Position numbers and translations under genes: made by a program
Part shown: piece after piece, positions 44,159 through 53,840 of the stretch
How the letters are laid out: each line of letters begins with the position of its first letter
How positions within the stretch are numbered: the stretch's first letter is position 1
Notes under the pieces: generated by a model
Seen by the model: only the letters and a program-made list of their open reading frames with translations
Databases searched by the model: none
What the model was told of the DNA's origin: nothing
NCBI RefSeq assembly: GCF_003985125.1
Contig: NZ_ML133571.1
Coordinates: forward strand, 1 to 64,000
Reading direction: 5' to 3'
From: Rhizobium phaseoli
Lineage (GTDB): Bacteria > Pseudomonadota > Alphaproteobacteria > Rhizobiales > Rhizobiaceae
DNA: 64,000 nt

Positions 44159-44182
44159 CCTTAAATCGATTCCGATTTAAGG
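44159..44182 (-). promoter_or_regulatory. 24-bp perfect inverted repeat upstream of the CUT1 binding-protein gene
   Basis: Arms CCTTAAATCG (44159-44168) and CGATTTAAGG (44173-44182) around ATTC, perfect over 10 bp each side. It lies 99-122 bp upstream of the solute-binding start and 48 bp beyond the stop of the 839-residue gene. The AAATCGATT core resembles LacI-family operators. No U-tract follows, so an operator is favoured over a terminator. Confidence 0.55.
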
Positions 44183-44229
44183 AACTGTGCAGCAGGTCCG
44201 GCCGGTCCTCCACCCACCGGACATGTCGT

Positions 44230-46749
44230 CTACGAGGCCGCTCGCCGAGGCTGCCTGCCCGGTATCTCAAGATGTACCGCGTCTCCCCTGACCGACCAGT
44301 CCGAGGGACGAAGTATGCGGCCTTCGGCGCGCACGGTGCCATCCTCCTCGAAGACGACCTCGCCGTAATCAGGATCAATGACGATCAATGCGCCCTCGCC
44401 GTCCGGCCGGGCCGAGAGCGCCGCGAATCGACCCCGCATGCCATCCAGGCCGCCCTCACGACCGAGATCGGAGAGGCGGACGATCCAGCGGCCCTGGCGG
44501 CCGGAGAGCCGCAGCTCGACATCCGTGGTCGGGCCGTGCTTCACCGGCTCCAGCGGTCCGTTGCCGATCAGCATGGCAAGACCGCCGCCGGAGCGGGCCA
44601 GCGCCATATTGTCCTCGACCGTCGTGTCGTCGAAGGCTTCGAGCGGGAACCAGGCATGGGTGAAATCCGGCTGGCCCTCGTGAATGGCAAAATCGAGGAT
44701 GGCCAGATCGCGATACTGATGCACACGCGGCAGCGTCCCACAGCCGCCCCAGAAGCTGGGCCGGCCGTAACCGAACTGGATGGTTTCGCCGGGATGATTG
44801 ATCCAGATCTGCGCTTCCGGCCGTTCGCCGAGGCGCAGGTGCAGCACCGTCTCCTGATAGCCCCAGGCGCCGGAGCGATAATGGGCGATGGTGCCGAGCG
44901 CGGTGTCACGCGTCTTGTAATGATAGAGGGAAGCGAACCGGTTCTCGCCCTGAGAGAAGGTCCACTCCTGCGCGTCGTCGGAGCGGTGCTCGGCGATTTC
45001 AGCAAGCGCATCCGGGAAACGGAGGCCGTGATCGCGGATGCAGACGGCAAGCTGCGGCAGTGCGTGGACGCGCCGGCCGTACCAGCCGCGGCCCCAGAGC
45101 AGCCGGGCGATGCCCGAGAGTTCGACCGAGCGGCCGGGACGCAGCGTATGCTCGTAGGAGCGGCCCTGGCTGCCGGTCAGCATACCATGATGGGCCGAGC
45201 GGGCGACGATCTCCATCAGGCGGATGATGCTGGCATTGGCGCGGGCACGGATCGTCTCATCCGGCGCGCAGGCGGCAAGGGCCGTCAGCCCCTTGAGGTC
45301 GATCGGGAAATAGGGAACGGAATTCCACTCGGCCATCTCCCAGCGCTCGAAATGATCGAGCCAGGCGCGAACCCGCTCTTCGCCGACCTTCATCTGCTCG
45401 GCGCCGGTGCGGCCGGAACGGACGAAAATGGCATCGGGGAAAAGCCTCCCGCCGAGATAGGCGGCGGTGTGGAAGAGCAGCGCGTGATTTTCCGAAAAAT
45501 ACCACTGAACGTCGTTGCCCGGCTCGTCCATCCAGTAGCGGTAGCTGAGAACGGCCTGCTCGATCCTGGCGAGCAGTTCCGGTGACAGAAGGTCGCTCCA
45601 GCGCGTATAGGCAAAGAGCAGCGGCACCAGCACGAAATCCGCGCAGTCGTGGCAATCCTCGATGACGGGCAGCATGGCCGAGATCATCGCCTCGGTCTCC
45701 TCGCCGCCCTGCCCCAGCGCCAGACGGGCGAAGGCGCAGACTGTATCGGGCTCGGAATGGGCGGCGACTTCGGCCAAAGCCTCGGCGACCCGGTCCGCCA
45801 GCGCAGCGGGCGCCGCCCCCTGGCGTTCGGGATGACAGATCTCGACGCCGAGCGTGCGGCCGACGGACAGCGCGCCGGTTTGGAAGGTGATGCGGAAATG
45901 GCGGAAATCGGCGGGCATGTGCGCCGAGCTGCCGAGCGCCAGCTTGGTTGCGCCTTTCTCCAGCGCGAAATCATAGTCGAAGCGCTCGACCGACATGAAG
46001 TCGCCTTCGATCTCGACATGGCAGCGCAGCGCCCGCGGCAACGGCGCCGGAAACAGGATCGTCACGTCCTCGCCGAGATAGGCGGTTCGGTCGAAGCGCA
46101 TGCCTTCGAGGATCGCCTCCAGCCCGTCCGCCTCATCGGCGGTGATCGGCACGGGAAGTGATGTTTCGACTTCCGGCCCGTCGAGATAGTCCAGCTGGAA
46201 ATAGAAGCGGGCGTCGCGTTCGGCGAGATCGTCGAAATAGACGCGGATCTCGTTGAGGCCGGCGGCAAGCTCCACCTCGAAGGTCTGTTGCGCTTCGAGA
46301 TTGCGCTCGTAAGGCGCCATGAAGCCCTGTTCACGGCCGTTCACGAAGAGGATGGCGCCGCCGCAGGTCGACAGGCGGAGGTTAGCAGGCCCACCCGTGC
46401 GCGCATCGAGAAAGGTGCGCGCCCAGCAGCCGATGCGCGTCGGGCGAAACCAGAAGCCGGAGAGATCGACGCGCGGCGAGGCAAAGGCCAACCACCAACG
46501 GACAGGCTCGAGTTCGGCTGCCGGCAGCGGCCGCCGGCCGGAGAAGGCTTTCTTGAATTCGGTGCGGCAGGGATATTCATGCGGAATGAAGTTCTTCGTC
46601 TTGGTGACGAAGAAGAAGGGATCCATCCTGCCTTCCATCGGACGGTCGGCGACATCGTAGCGCGCCTGCGAGAGATGGCCGAGCTGCCAGTAGACGATCG
46701 GGCTGTTTTTGCCAGTGGCGCGACGGAGATAAGGTTGCTCAGCGACCAT
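44230..46749 (-). CDS. Unrecognised 839-residue protein, putative carbohydrate-active enzyme
   Basis: 839 residues, no signal peptide, so cytoplasmic. I do not recognise the family. Visible layout: an N-terminal beta-rich region (about 60-330, with LRLSTCGGAILFVNGREQG resembling a carbohydrate-binding sandwich), a helical middle (about 330-620) with YRYWMDEPGNDVQWYFSENHALL near 400-425, and a beta-rich C-terminus (about 640-830). This order resembles polysaccharide lyases with an alpha/alpha toroid, but I cannot identify catalytic residues. The start at 46749 has CGGAG 10 bp upstream; ATG 46626 (MDPFFF) is an alternative. It precedes the CUT1 transporter on the same strand and is divergent from a LacI regulator, so it probably processes the imported oligosaccharide. 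Confidence 0.7.
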   Translation of the reverse strand: MVAEQPYLRRATGKNSPIVYWQLGHLSQARYDVADRPMEGRMDPFFFVTKTKNFIPHEYPCRTEFKKAFSGRRPLPAAELEPVRWWLAFASPRVDLSGFWFRPTRIGCWARTFLDARTGGPANLRLSTCGGAILFVNGREQGFMAPYERNLEAQQTFEVELAAGLNEIRVYFDDLAERDARFYFQLDYLDGPEVETSLPVPITADEADGLEAILEGMRFDRTAYLGEDVTILFPAPLPRALRCHVEIEGDFMSVERFDYDFALEKGATKLALGSSAHMPADFRHFRITFQTGALSVGRTLGVEICHPERQGAAPAALADRVAEALAEVAAHSEPDTVCAFARLALGQGGEETEAMISAMLPVIEDCHDCADFVLVPLLFAYTRWSDLLSPELLARIEQAVLSYRYWMDEPGNDVQWYFSENHALLFHTAAYLGGRLFPDAIFVRSGRTGAEQMKVGEERVRAWLDHFERWEMAEWNSVPYFPIDLKGLTALAACAPDETIRARANASIIRLMEIVARSAHHGMLTGSQGRSYEHTLRPGRSVELSGIARLLWGRGWYGRRVHALPQLAVCIRDHGLRFPDALAEIAEHRSDDAQEWTFSQGENRFASLYHYKTRDTALGTIAHYRSGAWGYQETVLHLRLGERPEAQIWINHPGETIQFGYGRPSFWGGCGTLPRVHQYRDLAILDFAIHEGQPDFTHAWFPLEAFDDTTVEDNMALARSGGGLAMLIGNGPLEPVKHGPTTDVELRLSGRQGRWIVRLSDLGREGGLDGMRGRFAALSARPDGEGALIVIDPDYGEVVFEEDGTVRAEGRILRPSDWSVRGDAVHLEIPGRQPRRAAS

Positions 46750-46886
46750 GTTTCAGATCGCTCCGGCCGTGGAACTTCTGACAAAACGCCGACGCGTGGA
46801 CGGGCGGTCAAGCCGCATCTTCAAAGCCTCCCTGCTCTGCCTGGTGTCGCGGACTCCTCATTGGCAATTGTGCATAGGCATTCCAT

Positions 46887-46894
46887 TTGCGCAA
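46887..46894. promoter_or_regulatory. Candidate LacI operator in the divergent promoter region
   Basis: Perfect palindrome TTGCGCAA, with further TTGTGCATA and TTTGCATAA words on either side, 45-52 bp before the LacI-family start and about 140 bp upstream of the 839-residue gene. Position suits control of both directions. Confidence 0.4.
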
Positions 46895-46938
46895 TCTGAA
46901 AGATTTTTGCATAAAGGAGTGAGAGCGAGGAAAACGAC

Positions 46939-47991
46939 ATGGCCCCGGATCAGAAGAAAGGCAGGCGTACGCGCCTCGACGACATCGCCGCAAGATGCGG
47001 TGTGTCGATCAGTACGGTGTCGCGGGCGCTCGCCGGTGAAAAGGGCGTCAGGCCCGAAATCCGCAAGCTGGTGCTGGAAACGGCAAGTGCGGTCAGCTAC
47101 GCCCTGCCGGCGAGCGTTGCCGGCAAGAAGATCATGCTCGTCGCCTCCGGCGCGGCGATGATCGACTATGTCCGCAACCAGTTCACCCTCTACGTCCTCG
47201 AGGGCCTGAATGCGCGGGCGGCCGCCCTCGGCATCGAGATGGCGATGCGTCCCGTCGCCGACAGGGCGGACGAAGCCCGCGTCATCGCCGAGATGCGCGA
47301 CGATCCTGGCTTTGGCGGCATGCTGATCCTGACGGTTGACGAGGAGGAAATGCTGGCAGCCGCCGCGGGCCTGGGAAAACCGGTCGTGCTGGTCAATACC
47401 GACGATCCCTATATGCGGCTTTCGAGCGTGACGCCCTGCAACCGCTCGGCCGCCTTCATCGCCGCCGAGCGGCTGATCAAGGCCGGGCATCGAAGGATTC
47501 TCTTCATGCTGCGGCCGGGACGACGGACGATCGAGCGGCGCCTGGAAGGCTGGCGCGACGCTCTGCTGCATCACGGGCTGAAGGCCGATGCCGGGCTGGT
47601 GCTCGAGGTCGACGACTGGCTGCCGGAATTGGGCGCCGAGGCGATCACCCGTCTCGTCCGCGATCAAGGCCTCACCTTCACCGCCGTCCTGACGGCGGGC
47701 GACAGCCTTGCCAATGGCGCCGTGCGCGGATTGCAGGCGATGGGATATGCCGTGCCGCAAGACGTCTCCGTCATGGGCATCGACGACCTGCCGCAATCGG
47801 CCTTTCTCAATCCGCCGCTTTCGACAGTGCATATTCCGATGCGCGAACTCGGCGCCACCGCGCTCGATCTGCTGCGCGACATGATGCTCGGCCTTGCAGC
47901 GCCGCGCCGGCGCGTCGAGCTCGCCTGCCATCTCGTCGAAAGGGGCAGCGTCGCAACGGTCAACCCTTCAAAAGCCGCCGAGCCCGTCTGA
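46939..47991 (+). CDS. LacI-family transcriptional regulator
   Basis: 350 residues. N-terminal helix-turn-helix (about 12-35, LDDIAARCGVSISTVSRALAG), then a periplasmic-binding-protein-like sensor domain (about 65-340). The hinge helix is atypical: the usual NxxARxL segment reads YALPASVAGKK, so minor-groove binding may differ from LacI. Divergent from the 839-residue gene, 189 bp away, making that operon its likely target. The flavin reductase gene starts 21 bp downstream. Confidence 0.9.
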   Translation: MAPDQKKGRRTRLDDIAARCGVSISTVSRALAGEKGVRPEIRKLVLETASAVSYALPASVAGKKIMLVASGAAMIDYVRNQFTLYVLEGLNARAAALGIEMAMRPVADRADEARVIAEMRDDPGFGGMLILTVDEEEMLAAAAGLGKPVVLVNTDDPYMRLSSVTPCNRSAAFIAAERLIKAGHRRILFMLRPGRRTIERRLEGWRDALLHHGLKADAGLVLEVDDWLPELGAEAITRLVRDQGLTFTAVLTAGDSLANGAVRGLQAMGYAVPQDVSVMGIDDLPQSAFLNPPLSTVHIPMRELGATALDLLRDMMLGLAAPRRRVELACHLVERGSVATVNPSKAAEPV

Positions 47992-48012
47992 ACAGGAGCT
48001 AATGCCGCCATC

Positions 48013-48540
48013 ATGAAATTCCTGGCCATATCAGGAAGCGCCCGCCGGGCCTCGACGAACACCGCCCTGCTCCGTGCCCTGCAAGCGGCTGCAGAAGCGG
48101 CCCATACGGTTTCGGTCTATGACCGCGTGGGGGAACTTCCGGTATTCTCGCCCGATCTGGAATTGAACCCGCCGCTTGCCGTGTCGGCTCTTGCCGAGGC
48201 GATCGCGGATGCGGATGGCCTGATCCTGGCAAGCCCTGAATATATCCGATCGATCCCGGGCGGGCTGAAGAACGTCATCGACTGGCTCGTCTCCCGCAAC
48301 GAAGTGATCGGCAAGCCGATCGTGCTCGCGCACGCGTCGCATCGCGGCGATGACATGCTGGCCCAGCTTCGCGTCGTCCTCGCCACGCTCAGCGAACGAT
48401 TCAACGAGGAGCTTTTCCTGCGGATTCCTTTGATGAAGCTTTTCCCGGAAGAGATTGCCGCGCGTCTTTCCGCGCCTCGACATCAGGAGGAGATGCGCGG
48501 TTTCCTCGACGCTTTCGCACGCCTTTGCGGATCGGCCTGA
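48013..48540 (+). CDS. NADPH-dependent FMN reductase family protein
   Basis: 175 residues. Flavodoxin-like fold with the FMN phosphate loop GSARRASTNTALL (about 8-20) and the second flavin-binding segment ASPEYIRSIPGGLKNVIDWL (about 73-92). Homologues reduce FMN, quinones, azo dyes or chromate. It starts 21 bp after the LacI gene, so the two are probably co-transcribed, and it is convergent with the dipeptide-type ABC operon. Confidence 0.9.
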   Translation: MKFLAISGSARRASTNTALLRALQAAAEAAHTVSVYDRVGELPVFSPDLELNPPLAVSALAEAIADADGLILASPEYIRSIPGGLKNVIDWLVSRNEVIGKPIVLAHASHRGDDMLAQLRVVLATLSERFNEELFLRIPLMKLFPEEIAARLSAPRHQEEMRGFLDAFARLCGSA

Positions 48541-48568
48541 CGTCCGGTTCCCTTCTCTGCGCCGCCTT

Positions 48569-49312
48569 TCACGCTTCCATGAAGCTCGCCTCGAACAGCT
48601 CGCGCGCATAGGCATCATGGGTGATGCCGGCCTGCAGATCCGCCTTGCTGAGTTCGTCGACGAAGCCGCCATTCTTCATGATCAGCACCCGGTCGCAAAT
48701 ATGGGCGATGACCGCGAGGTCGTGGCTGACGAGCAGATAAGTCAGTCCCTTTTCCTCGCGCTGATCGGCCAGCAGATTGAGGATTTCTGCCTGGACGGAG
48801 ACGTCGAGCGCCGATGTCGGCTCGTCGAGCAGCAGGATCGGCGGCGACAGGATCAGCGCCCGGGCGATGGCCACGCGCTGCCGCTGGCCGCCGGAAAGCT
48901 CATGCGGAAACCGGTTTGCGAAGCTGGCCGGCAGGCCAACCTGGATCAGTGCCCTTTCGACCTTCGACCAGATATCGGAATGGCCCATGGCGCGCAGCGG
49001 CTCGGCAAGCGCCGTGCCGATGCGATGACGGGGATGCAAGGATCCGTATGGATCCTGAAACACCATCTGGGCCGACGTCAGTTCCTCGCGGGAGCGCTTC
49101 TTGCCGATCGGTTTGCCGCCAAGCTCGATCTGGCCTGTCCAACCAGCCTCCATGCCGGCGAGGCACCGCAGCACCGTCGATTTGCCGCAGCCGGATTCGC
49201 CGACGATGCCGAGCGTCTCGCCGGGGTTGACCTGAAAGCTGATACCCCTGACGACATGGTTGCTTGATTTGCCGGAGGAGAAAACGACGTCGAGATCACG
49301 AACATTGATCAT
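48569..49312 (-). CDS. Dipeptide/oligopeptide-type ABC ATPase (DppF-like)
   Basis: 247 residues. Walker [10 protein letters not shown] (about 38-46), [15 protein letters not shown] and [19 protein letters not shown]. It lacks the long C-terminal cysteine-containing oligopeptide extension and ends soon after the core. Start overlaps the DppD-like stop as ATGA. Together the two ATPases energise the permease pair encoded upstream. Confidence 0.9.
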   Translation of the reverse strand: MINVRDLDVVFSSGKSSNHVVRGISFQVNPGETLGIVGESGCGKSTVLRCLAGMEAGWTGQIELGGKPIGKKRSREELTSAQMVFQDPYGSLHPRHRIGTALAEPLRAMGHSDIWSKVERALIQVGLPASFANRFPHELSGGQRQRVAIARALILSPPILLLDEPTSALDVSVQAEILNLLADQREEKGLTYLLVSHDLAVIAHICDRVLIMKNGGFVDELSKADLQAGITHDAYARELFEASFMEA

Positions 49313-50163
49313 TGCGCCGCCTCCAGATCGAGTTTCGCCCGGTCGAGAACTGCAAGCCGGCGGACGGGGTTCTTCGGGTCGGGCAGCGCCGATATCAGCC
49401 CGCGCGTATAGGGATGGCGAGCCTCTTCGAGACTGCTCAGCGTCTCGACGATGCGGCCGGCATACATGACGATGATGCGCTCGCAGAAGGCCGCAACCAT
49501 GCGGATGTCGTGGCTGATCAAAAGCAGGCCGGAATTGTTCTCGCGCACCAGCTCGTCGAGCAACTGCAGCACATCCTTGCGCACGCTGACATCGAGCGCC
49601 GAGGTCGGTTCGTCGGCGATGACGAGTTTCGGCCGCGCCAGCAGCATCATGGCGATCATCACGCGCTGGCCCATGCCGCCGGAGATCTGGTGGGGATAAA
49701 GCGCCATGACCCGATCGGGATCGGTGATGCGCACACGCTCCAGCATGGCGCGGACGGCATCCTGTACCTGCTTGCCGCGAAGGCCGAGGTGAAGACGGGC
49801 AGCCTCGGCGATCTGCTTACCGATCGACAGCACCGGGTTCAGGGAATAACGCGGATCCTGCATGATCAGCGCGATGTCCTTGCCGCGCAGCGCTCCCATC
49901 TGACGCTCGGTCTTGCCAAGCAGCGAGCTGCCGGCCAGATCGAGGCGTTCGGCGGAGACGATCGCGGCCGGCGGCAACAGCCGCATGACGGCGCGCCCGG
50001 TCGTCGATTTGCCGGAACCGGATTCGCCGACGATGCCGACGCGTTCACGCCCGACGTCGAAACTGACATTGGAGACGGCGGGTACTGCGCCCCGTCCGAA
50101 GCGGACGGTCAAATCCTTGACGGATAAAACGGGGTGAAGATCTTGCATGTCACGATCTTTCAT
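49309..50163 (-). CDS. Dipeptide/oligopeptide-type ABC ATPase (DppD-like)
   Basis: 284 residues if started at ATG 50163, one base past the permease stop; ATG 50148 and 50178 are also in frame and none has a strong ribosome site. Walker [10 protein letters not shown], the signature reads [15 protein letters not shown] (LSGGQ replaced by ISGGM), Walker [15 protein letters not shown]. The C-terminal [17 protein letters not shown] is the oligopeptide-transporter extension. The altered signature occurs in many DppD/OppD proteins and need not be inactivating. Confidence 0.87.
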   Translation of the reverse strand: MKDRDMQDLHPVLSVKDLTVRFGRGAVPAVSNVSFDVGRERVGIVGESGSGKSTTGRAVMRLLPPAAIVSAERLDLAGSSLLGKTERQMGALRGKDIALIMQDPRYSLNPVLSIGKQIAEAARLHLGLRGKQVQDAVRAMLERVRITDPDRVMALYPHQISGGMGQRVMIAMMLLARPKLVIADEPTSALDVSVRKDVLQLLDELVRENNSGLLLISHDIRMVAAFCERIIVMYAGRIVETLSSLEEARHPYTRGLISALPDPKNPVRRLAVLDRAKLDLEAAQ

Positions 50164-50164
50164 T

Positions 50165-51067
50165 TCACGATCTGGCATGGCGCGGATCCAGAATGTCGCG
50201 CAGAGCATCTCCGGCGATGTTGAAGGCAAGGCTCGTCAGCAGGATGGCGACACCCGGCATGACAGCGACCCACCAGTAATCCAGCATGAACTTGCGGCCG
50301 TTGGAGATCATCGCCCCCCATTCGGGCGCCGGCGGTTGGGCGCCGAGCCCGAGAAAGCCGAGCGAGGCCGCCGTCAGGATGATGCCCGCCATGTTGAGGG
50401 TCAGGCGAACGATGACCGAGGGAACGCACATCGGCGCAATATAGAGAAGCAGGATGCGGATTGGCGAAGCGCCGTACAGGCGGGCGGCGACCACATAATC
50501 GGCATTTCTGACGACCAGCGCTTCGGCGCGGGCGAGTCTGGCGATCGGCGGCCATGCGGTCAGCGAGATCGCGATGATTGCCGTGGTCAGGCCGGCGCCG
50601 AGTGCAGCGGCAAAAGCCAGCGCCAGGATCAGCGACGGGAAAGACAGGACAATATCGGTCGCCCGCATCAGCAGCGCATCGGTGCGCCCGCCGAAGAAGC
50701 CGGCGACGACGCCGATCAACAGGCCGATCGGGCCGACGATCAGCGAGATCGACAGCACCGTCTGGATGGTGATGCGCGTGCCGAAGATCAGTCGGCTCAG
50801 AATGTCGCGGCCGAATTCGTCGGTGCCGGCCCAATGCGCCAGGCTCGGGGCCTGCAAGGCATCGCCGAGCGACTGCACGACCGGATCATAAGGCGCCAAA
50901 AGCGGCGCGAAGACCGCGATCAGGCACAGCAGGCCGAGGATGACGAAGCCAGCAAGGCCAAGCGGCTCGTGCGCCAATTTGCGGCCGGCGCGCGCAAACG
51001 AGGCCGCAACGCGGGTCGAGACACTTGGCGGGCGGATTTGAATGTCAGTGCGGATGGCGTCGCTCAT
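50165..51067 (-). CDS. Dipeptide-type ABC permease (DppC-like)
   Basis: 300 residues. The start at 51067 (MSDAIRTDIQ) overlaps the DppB-like stop as ATGA; the frame continues open to 51601 only because it shadows the upstream gene. An N-terminal cytoplasmic tail, six helices, and the segment HWAGTDEFGRDILSRLIFGTRI, a hallmark of DppC/OppC proteins. It forms the channel with the DppB-like partner. Confidence 0.9.
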   Translation of the reverse strand: MSDAIRTDIQIRPPSVSTRVAASFARAGRKLAHEPLGLAGFVILGLLCLIAVFAPLLAPYDPVVQSLGDALQAPSLAHWAGTDEFGRDILSRLIFGTRITIQTVLSISLIVGPIGLLIGVVAGFFGGRTDALLMRATDIVLSFPSLILALAFAAALGAGLTTAIIAISLTAWPPIARLARAEALVVRNADYVVAARLYGASPIRILLLYIAPMCVPSVIVRLTLNMAGIILTAASLGFLGLGAQPPAPEWGAMISNGRKFMLDYWWVAVMPGVAILLTSLAFNIAGDALRDILDPRHARS

Positions 51068-52092
51068 CGGGCCGCCTCGCGCATGCGCGGATCGAAGACG
51101 GCGTAAGCGACGTCGGCGAGGAAGTTTAACAGCATGAAGATGAATCCCACGATGATGGTGCCGGCCACGATGGCGTTCATGTCGCCGATCATGAGGGCGT
51201 TCGTCATGTATTGGCCGATGCCAGGCCAGGAGAAGACGATCTCGGTGACGACAGCGCCTTCCAGCAGCCCGCCATAGGAAATCGCCAGGATGGTGATCAG
51301 CTGCACCGCAATGTTCGGCAGGACGTGGCGCCAGATCGTGCCGAAGGGGCTCACACCCTTGGCACGGGCGGCGATGACATAGTCCTGGCTCAACTGCTCT
51401 AGGGTGAAGCTGCGTGTCATGCGGGTGATATATGCCATTGCCGCGTAGGCGAGGATGATGGCGGGTAGAATGATATGGCCGAGCGCATTCCAGAAGATCT
51501 CCGTCTCGCCCTGCAGCAGGCTGTCGACCAACAGCAGCCCGGTTCGAGGCGTAACGAGGCCTTCGTAGAAGACATCGATCCTGCCCGGTCCGCCGACCCA
51601 ATTGAGGCCGGCATAGAAGATGACCAGCCCGACGATGCCGAACCAGAAAACCGGGATCGAGTGCCCGACGAGGGCGACAACCCGGGCGATCTTGTCGATC
51701 AGGCTGTCGCGGAACAGCGCCGCGACCAGGCCGAGCGGCACGCCGACGAAGGTCGAAATAATCACCGCCAGCGTCGCCAGTTCGAAGGTCGCCGGAAAGG
51801 CCTGGGCGAGGTCCGACGAGACGGGATTGCCGGTGAGCACCGCCGTGCCGAAATCACCATGGGCAAGCCCGTTCAGATAGAGGAAGAACTGCTGATAGAT
51901 CGGCAGATCGAGCCCCAGGCGCGTCCGCATTGCCGCATAGGCGGCGGGATCGGCGAGTTCGCCGACGATCGCGCCGACCGGATCCGTGGGCAGGACGCGG
52001 CCGATCACGAAGGTCACACATAAGAGGATGAACAGGCTGACGAGCAGATGCGCCAGGCGTCGGCCAAATTCGGCGACAGAGAGTTCCTTCAT
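51064..52092 (-). CDS. Dipeptide-type ABC permease (DppB-like)
   Basis: 342 residues, six helices with a long first periplasmic loop. DppB hallmarks: GLDLPIYQQFFLYLNGLAHGDFGTAV near 58-83 and the coupling loop QLSQDYVIAARAKGVSPFGTIWRHVLPN. It begins 20 bp after the binding-protein stop and overlaps the DppC-like gene. Confidence 0.9.
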   Translation of the reverse strand: MKELSVAEFGRRLAHLLVSLFILLCVTFVIGRVLPTDPVGAIVGELADPAAYAAMRTRLGLDLPIYQQFFLYLNGLAHGDFGTAVLTGNPVSSDLAQAFPATFELATLAVIISTFVGVPLGLVAALFRDSLIDKIARVVALVGHSIPVFWFGIVGLVIFYAGLNWVGGPGRIDVFYEGLVTPRTGLLLVDSLLQGETEIFWNALGHIILPAIILAYAAMAYITRMTRSFTLEQLSQDYVIAARAKGVSPFGTIWRHVLPNIAVQLITILAISYGGLLEGAVVTEIVFSWPGIGQYMTNALMIGDMNAIVAGTIIVGFIFMLLNFLADVAYAVFDPRMREAAR

Positions 52093-52112
52093 GATCGGCT
52101 GCCTCGGGAGTA

Positions 52113-53708
52113 TTACTGGGTTTGAGACTTCGTGACGTTCTCGAGGCGCGTCAGCTGGGTCGGATGCCCGACATAGCCCTCAACCTTGCTCGACAGGACG
52201 ATCGGCTCGAAGCGCTCGAACATCGGCAGCACGGCCGGCTTCTGTTCGACGAACATCTTCTGCATCTGAACATAGAGCTCGCCGCGCTTCTTCGGGTCCG
52301 GCTCCATCGAAGCTTTGGCCGTCAAAGCCGTCAGTTCCGGAATGTCCCAGGCCGAGCGCCAGACGAAATTGCCGGCATTGTTGGCTTCCTTCGAATTGTC
52401 GGGGTTCGACGAGAACTGTTCCATCGAGCCGAGCACATTCGGCATGTAGGCGCTGGTCTGCGGGATCAGCAGATCGAAATCCCGGGCGCGGTGGGCGGCA
52501 ATGATTTCCGAGCCATTGCCCTGCTGGATGTCGATCTTGATGCCGACCTGGGCAAGTGAAGCCTGGATGGCGGTCGCCAGGTCGATGCGCGGCGTCTGGG
52601 CGATCGTCTTCAGCGTCAGCGAGAAGCCGTCTTTATAACCGGCCTCGGCCAGCAGCTGCTTGGACTTCTCGACGTCGAGATGCCAATCGGGGCTCGGGAT
52701 CGCATATTCGAAGTTCTCCGGCACGGGCACGGTTCTCGCCCGTCCGTAAGGCCCCATGATCGTCTTCTCGATGCCCTTATAGTCGATGCCGTAAGCGATC
52801 GCTTCGCGGACCTTGGGATTGGAGAGATACTGATTGCCGGCATTCATCGACAGCACGTAGAAGCCGCCTGTGGGGATGCGCTGGATGGTAAAACCCTGCT
52901 TGTCCTTGAAGGTCGAGAGATCGGCTGCGGTCAGCGCACTGGCGATATCGATGTCGCCGCGCTCGAGCATCAGCCGCTCGACCTGGCTTTCAGGAACATG
53001 GCGAACGATGACGCGCTTCATCTTCGGCGCGCCGGTGACATAATCCTTGTTGGCATCAAGGATGACGAGTTCGTTCGGCGACCAGCGGTTCAGGGTGAAC
53101 GGGCCGGAACCGGCCGAATGCGTGCGCATCCAGGCATTTCCCCAGTCGTTGTCGGTCACATGCTTCTGCACTTCCACGCTGTCGACGACGCTGGTGGTCG
53201 ATGCCGCGAGGCGGTAGAGCAACATCTCAGCCGTCACCTGCCCGGAAAAATCGATGCGCACCGTCTTGTCGTCGGCCGCCGTGACGAGCTTGTCGACATT
53301 GGTCTTGTCGTAGCCGATGCGCTTGAGGTTGGCGGCGGCCGCCTGATCGAGCTTCAAAAGCCGGCCAAGCGAATAGACGACGTCCTTTGATGTGACAGGA
53401 TTGCCGGAGGCGAAATTGGCCTGGCGCAGCGTGAAGGTGATGCCTTTATCGTCAACCTTCCAGCTGTCGGCGAGCTGCGGCACGATCTTGCCGTCAGGCG
53501 TGCTGTTGACCAGCCGGTCGTAGAGGTTCGACATGATCTCGACCGCCTTGCCTTCCGTCGCCTGATGCGGATCGAGCGACAGGACCTGGGCCAGCGATGT
53601 GCCGATCACCAGCTGATCCCCGGGCGTGGCGGCGTGCGAGAGCGGTGCAGCGATCGTCAGCGCGCCGACGACGGCGCCGACGAACAGGCCTTTAGAAAAA
53701 TGCTTCAT
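52113..53708 (-). CDS. Family 5 ABC solute-binding protein of the sugar-acid cluster
   Basis: 531 residues. Start at 53708 (MKHFSKGLF) behind GGGAGGAG; a longer frame to 54548 shadows the divergent regulator gene. Signal peptide about 1-26 (APLSHA). SBP_bac_5 fold with VIGTSLAQVLSLDPHQATEGKA and TFTLRQANFASGNPVTSKDV. Family 5 binders usually take peptides, but several rhizobial and Thermotoga members bind oligosaccharides. Its operon is divergent from uronate-pathway genes and related operators lie at both, so a sugar-acid oligomer is the better guess (inference). Confidence 0.88.
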   Translation of the reverse strand: MKHFSKGLFVGAVVGALTIAAPLSHAATPGDQLVIGTSLAQVLSLDPHQATEGKAVEIMSNLYDRLVNSTPDGKIVPQLADSWKVDDKGITFTLRQANFASGNPVTSKDVVYSLGRLLKLDQAAAANLKRIGYDKTNVDKLVTAADDKTVRIDFSGQVTAEMLLYRLAASTTSVVDSVEVQKHVTDNDWGNAWMRTHSAGSGPFTLNRWSPNELVILDANKDYVTGAPKMKRVIVRHVPESQVERLMLERGDIDIASALTAADLSTFKDKQGFTIQRIPTGGFYVLSMNAGNQYLSNPKVREAIAYGIDYKGIEKTIMGPYGRARTVPVPENFEYAIPSPDWHLDVEKSKQLLAEAGYKDGFSLTLKTIAQTPRIDLATAIQASLAQVGIKIDIQQGNGSEIIAAHRARDFDLLIPQTSAYMPNVLGSMEQFSSNPDNSKEANNAGNFVWRSAWDIPELTALTAKASMEPDPKKRGELYVQMQKMFVEQKPAVLPMFERFEPIVLSSKVEGYVGHPTQLTRLENVTKSQTQ

Positions 53709-53736
53709 TGTCACTCCTCCCTGGATTACTATAATA

Positions 53737-53762
53737 GACATATTATGTCGTCCGTATGTCGT
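53737..53762. promoter_or_regulatory. GntR operator sites in the divergent ABC/gntR promoter
   Basis: GACATATTATGTC (53737-53749) is a perfect 6-1-6 palindrome. The octamer TATGTCGT occurs at 53744-53751 and again 11 bp later at 53755-53762, one helical turn away. These match the half-site ATGTC of the palindrome before the uxuA gene at 54579, supporting one regulator for both. Confidence 0.65.
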
Positions 53763-53840
53763 ATTATGATTTATCGAAGTCCAAATCGATTTGCAAGAGC
53801 CGTGCGGAAGACTTGAGGCGAAGGAACTGGGGAACACAGA

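Noticed and set aside
50165..51601. Longer version (478 codons) of the DppC-like permease
   Set aside because: The extra N-terminus runs out of frame over the DppB-like gene; the ATGA overlap at 51064-51067 and homology fix the start at 51067.
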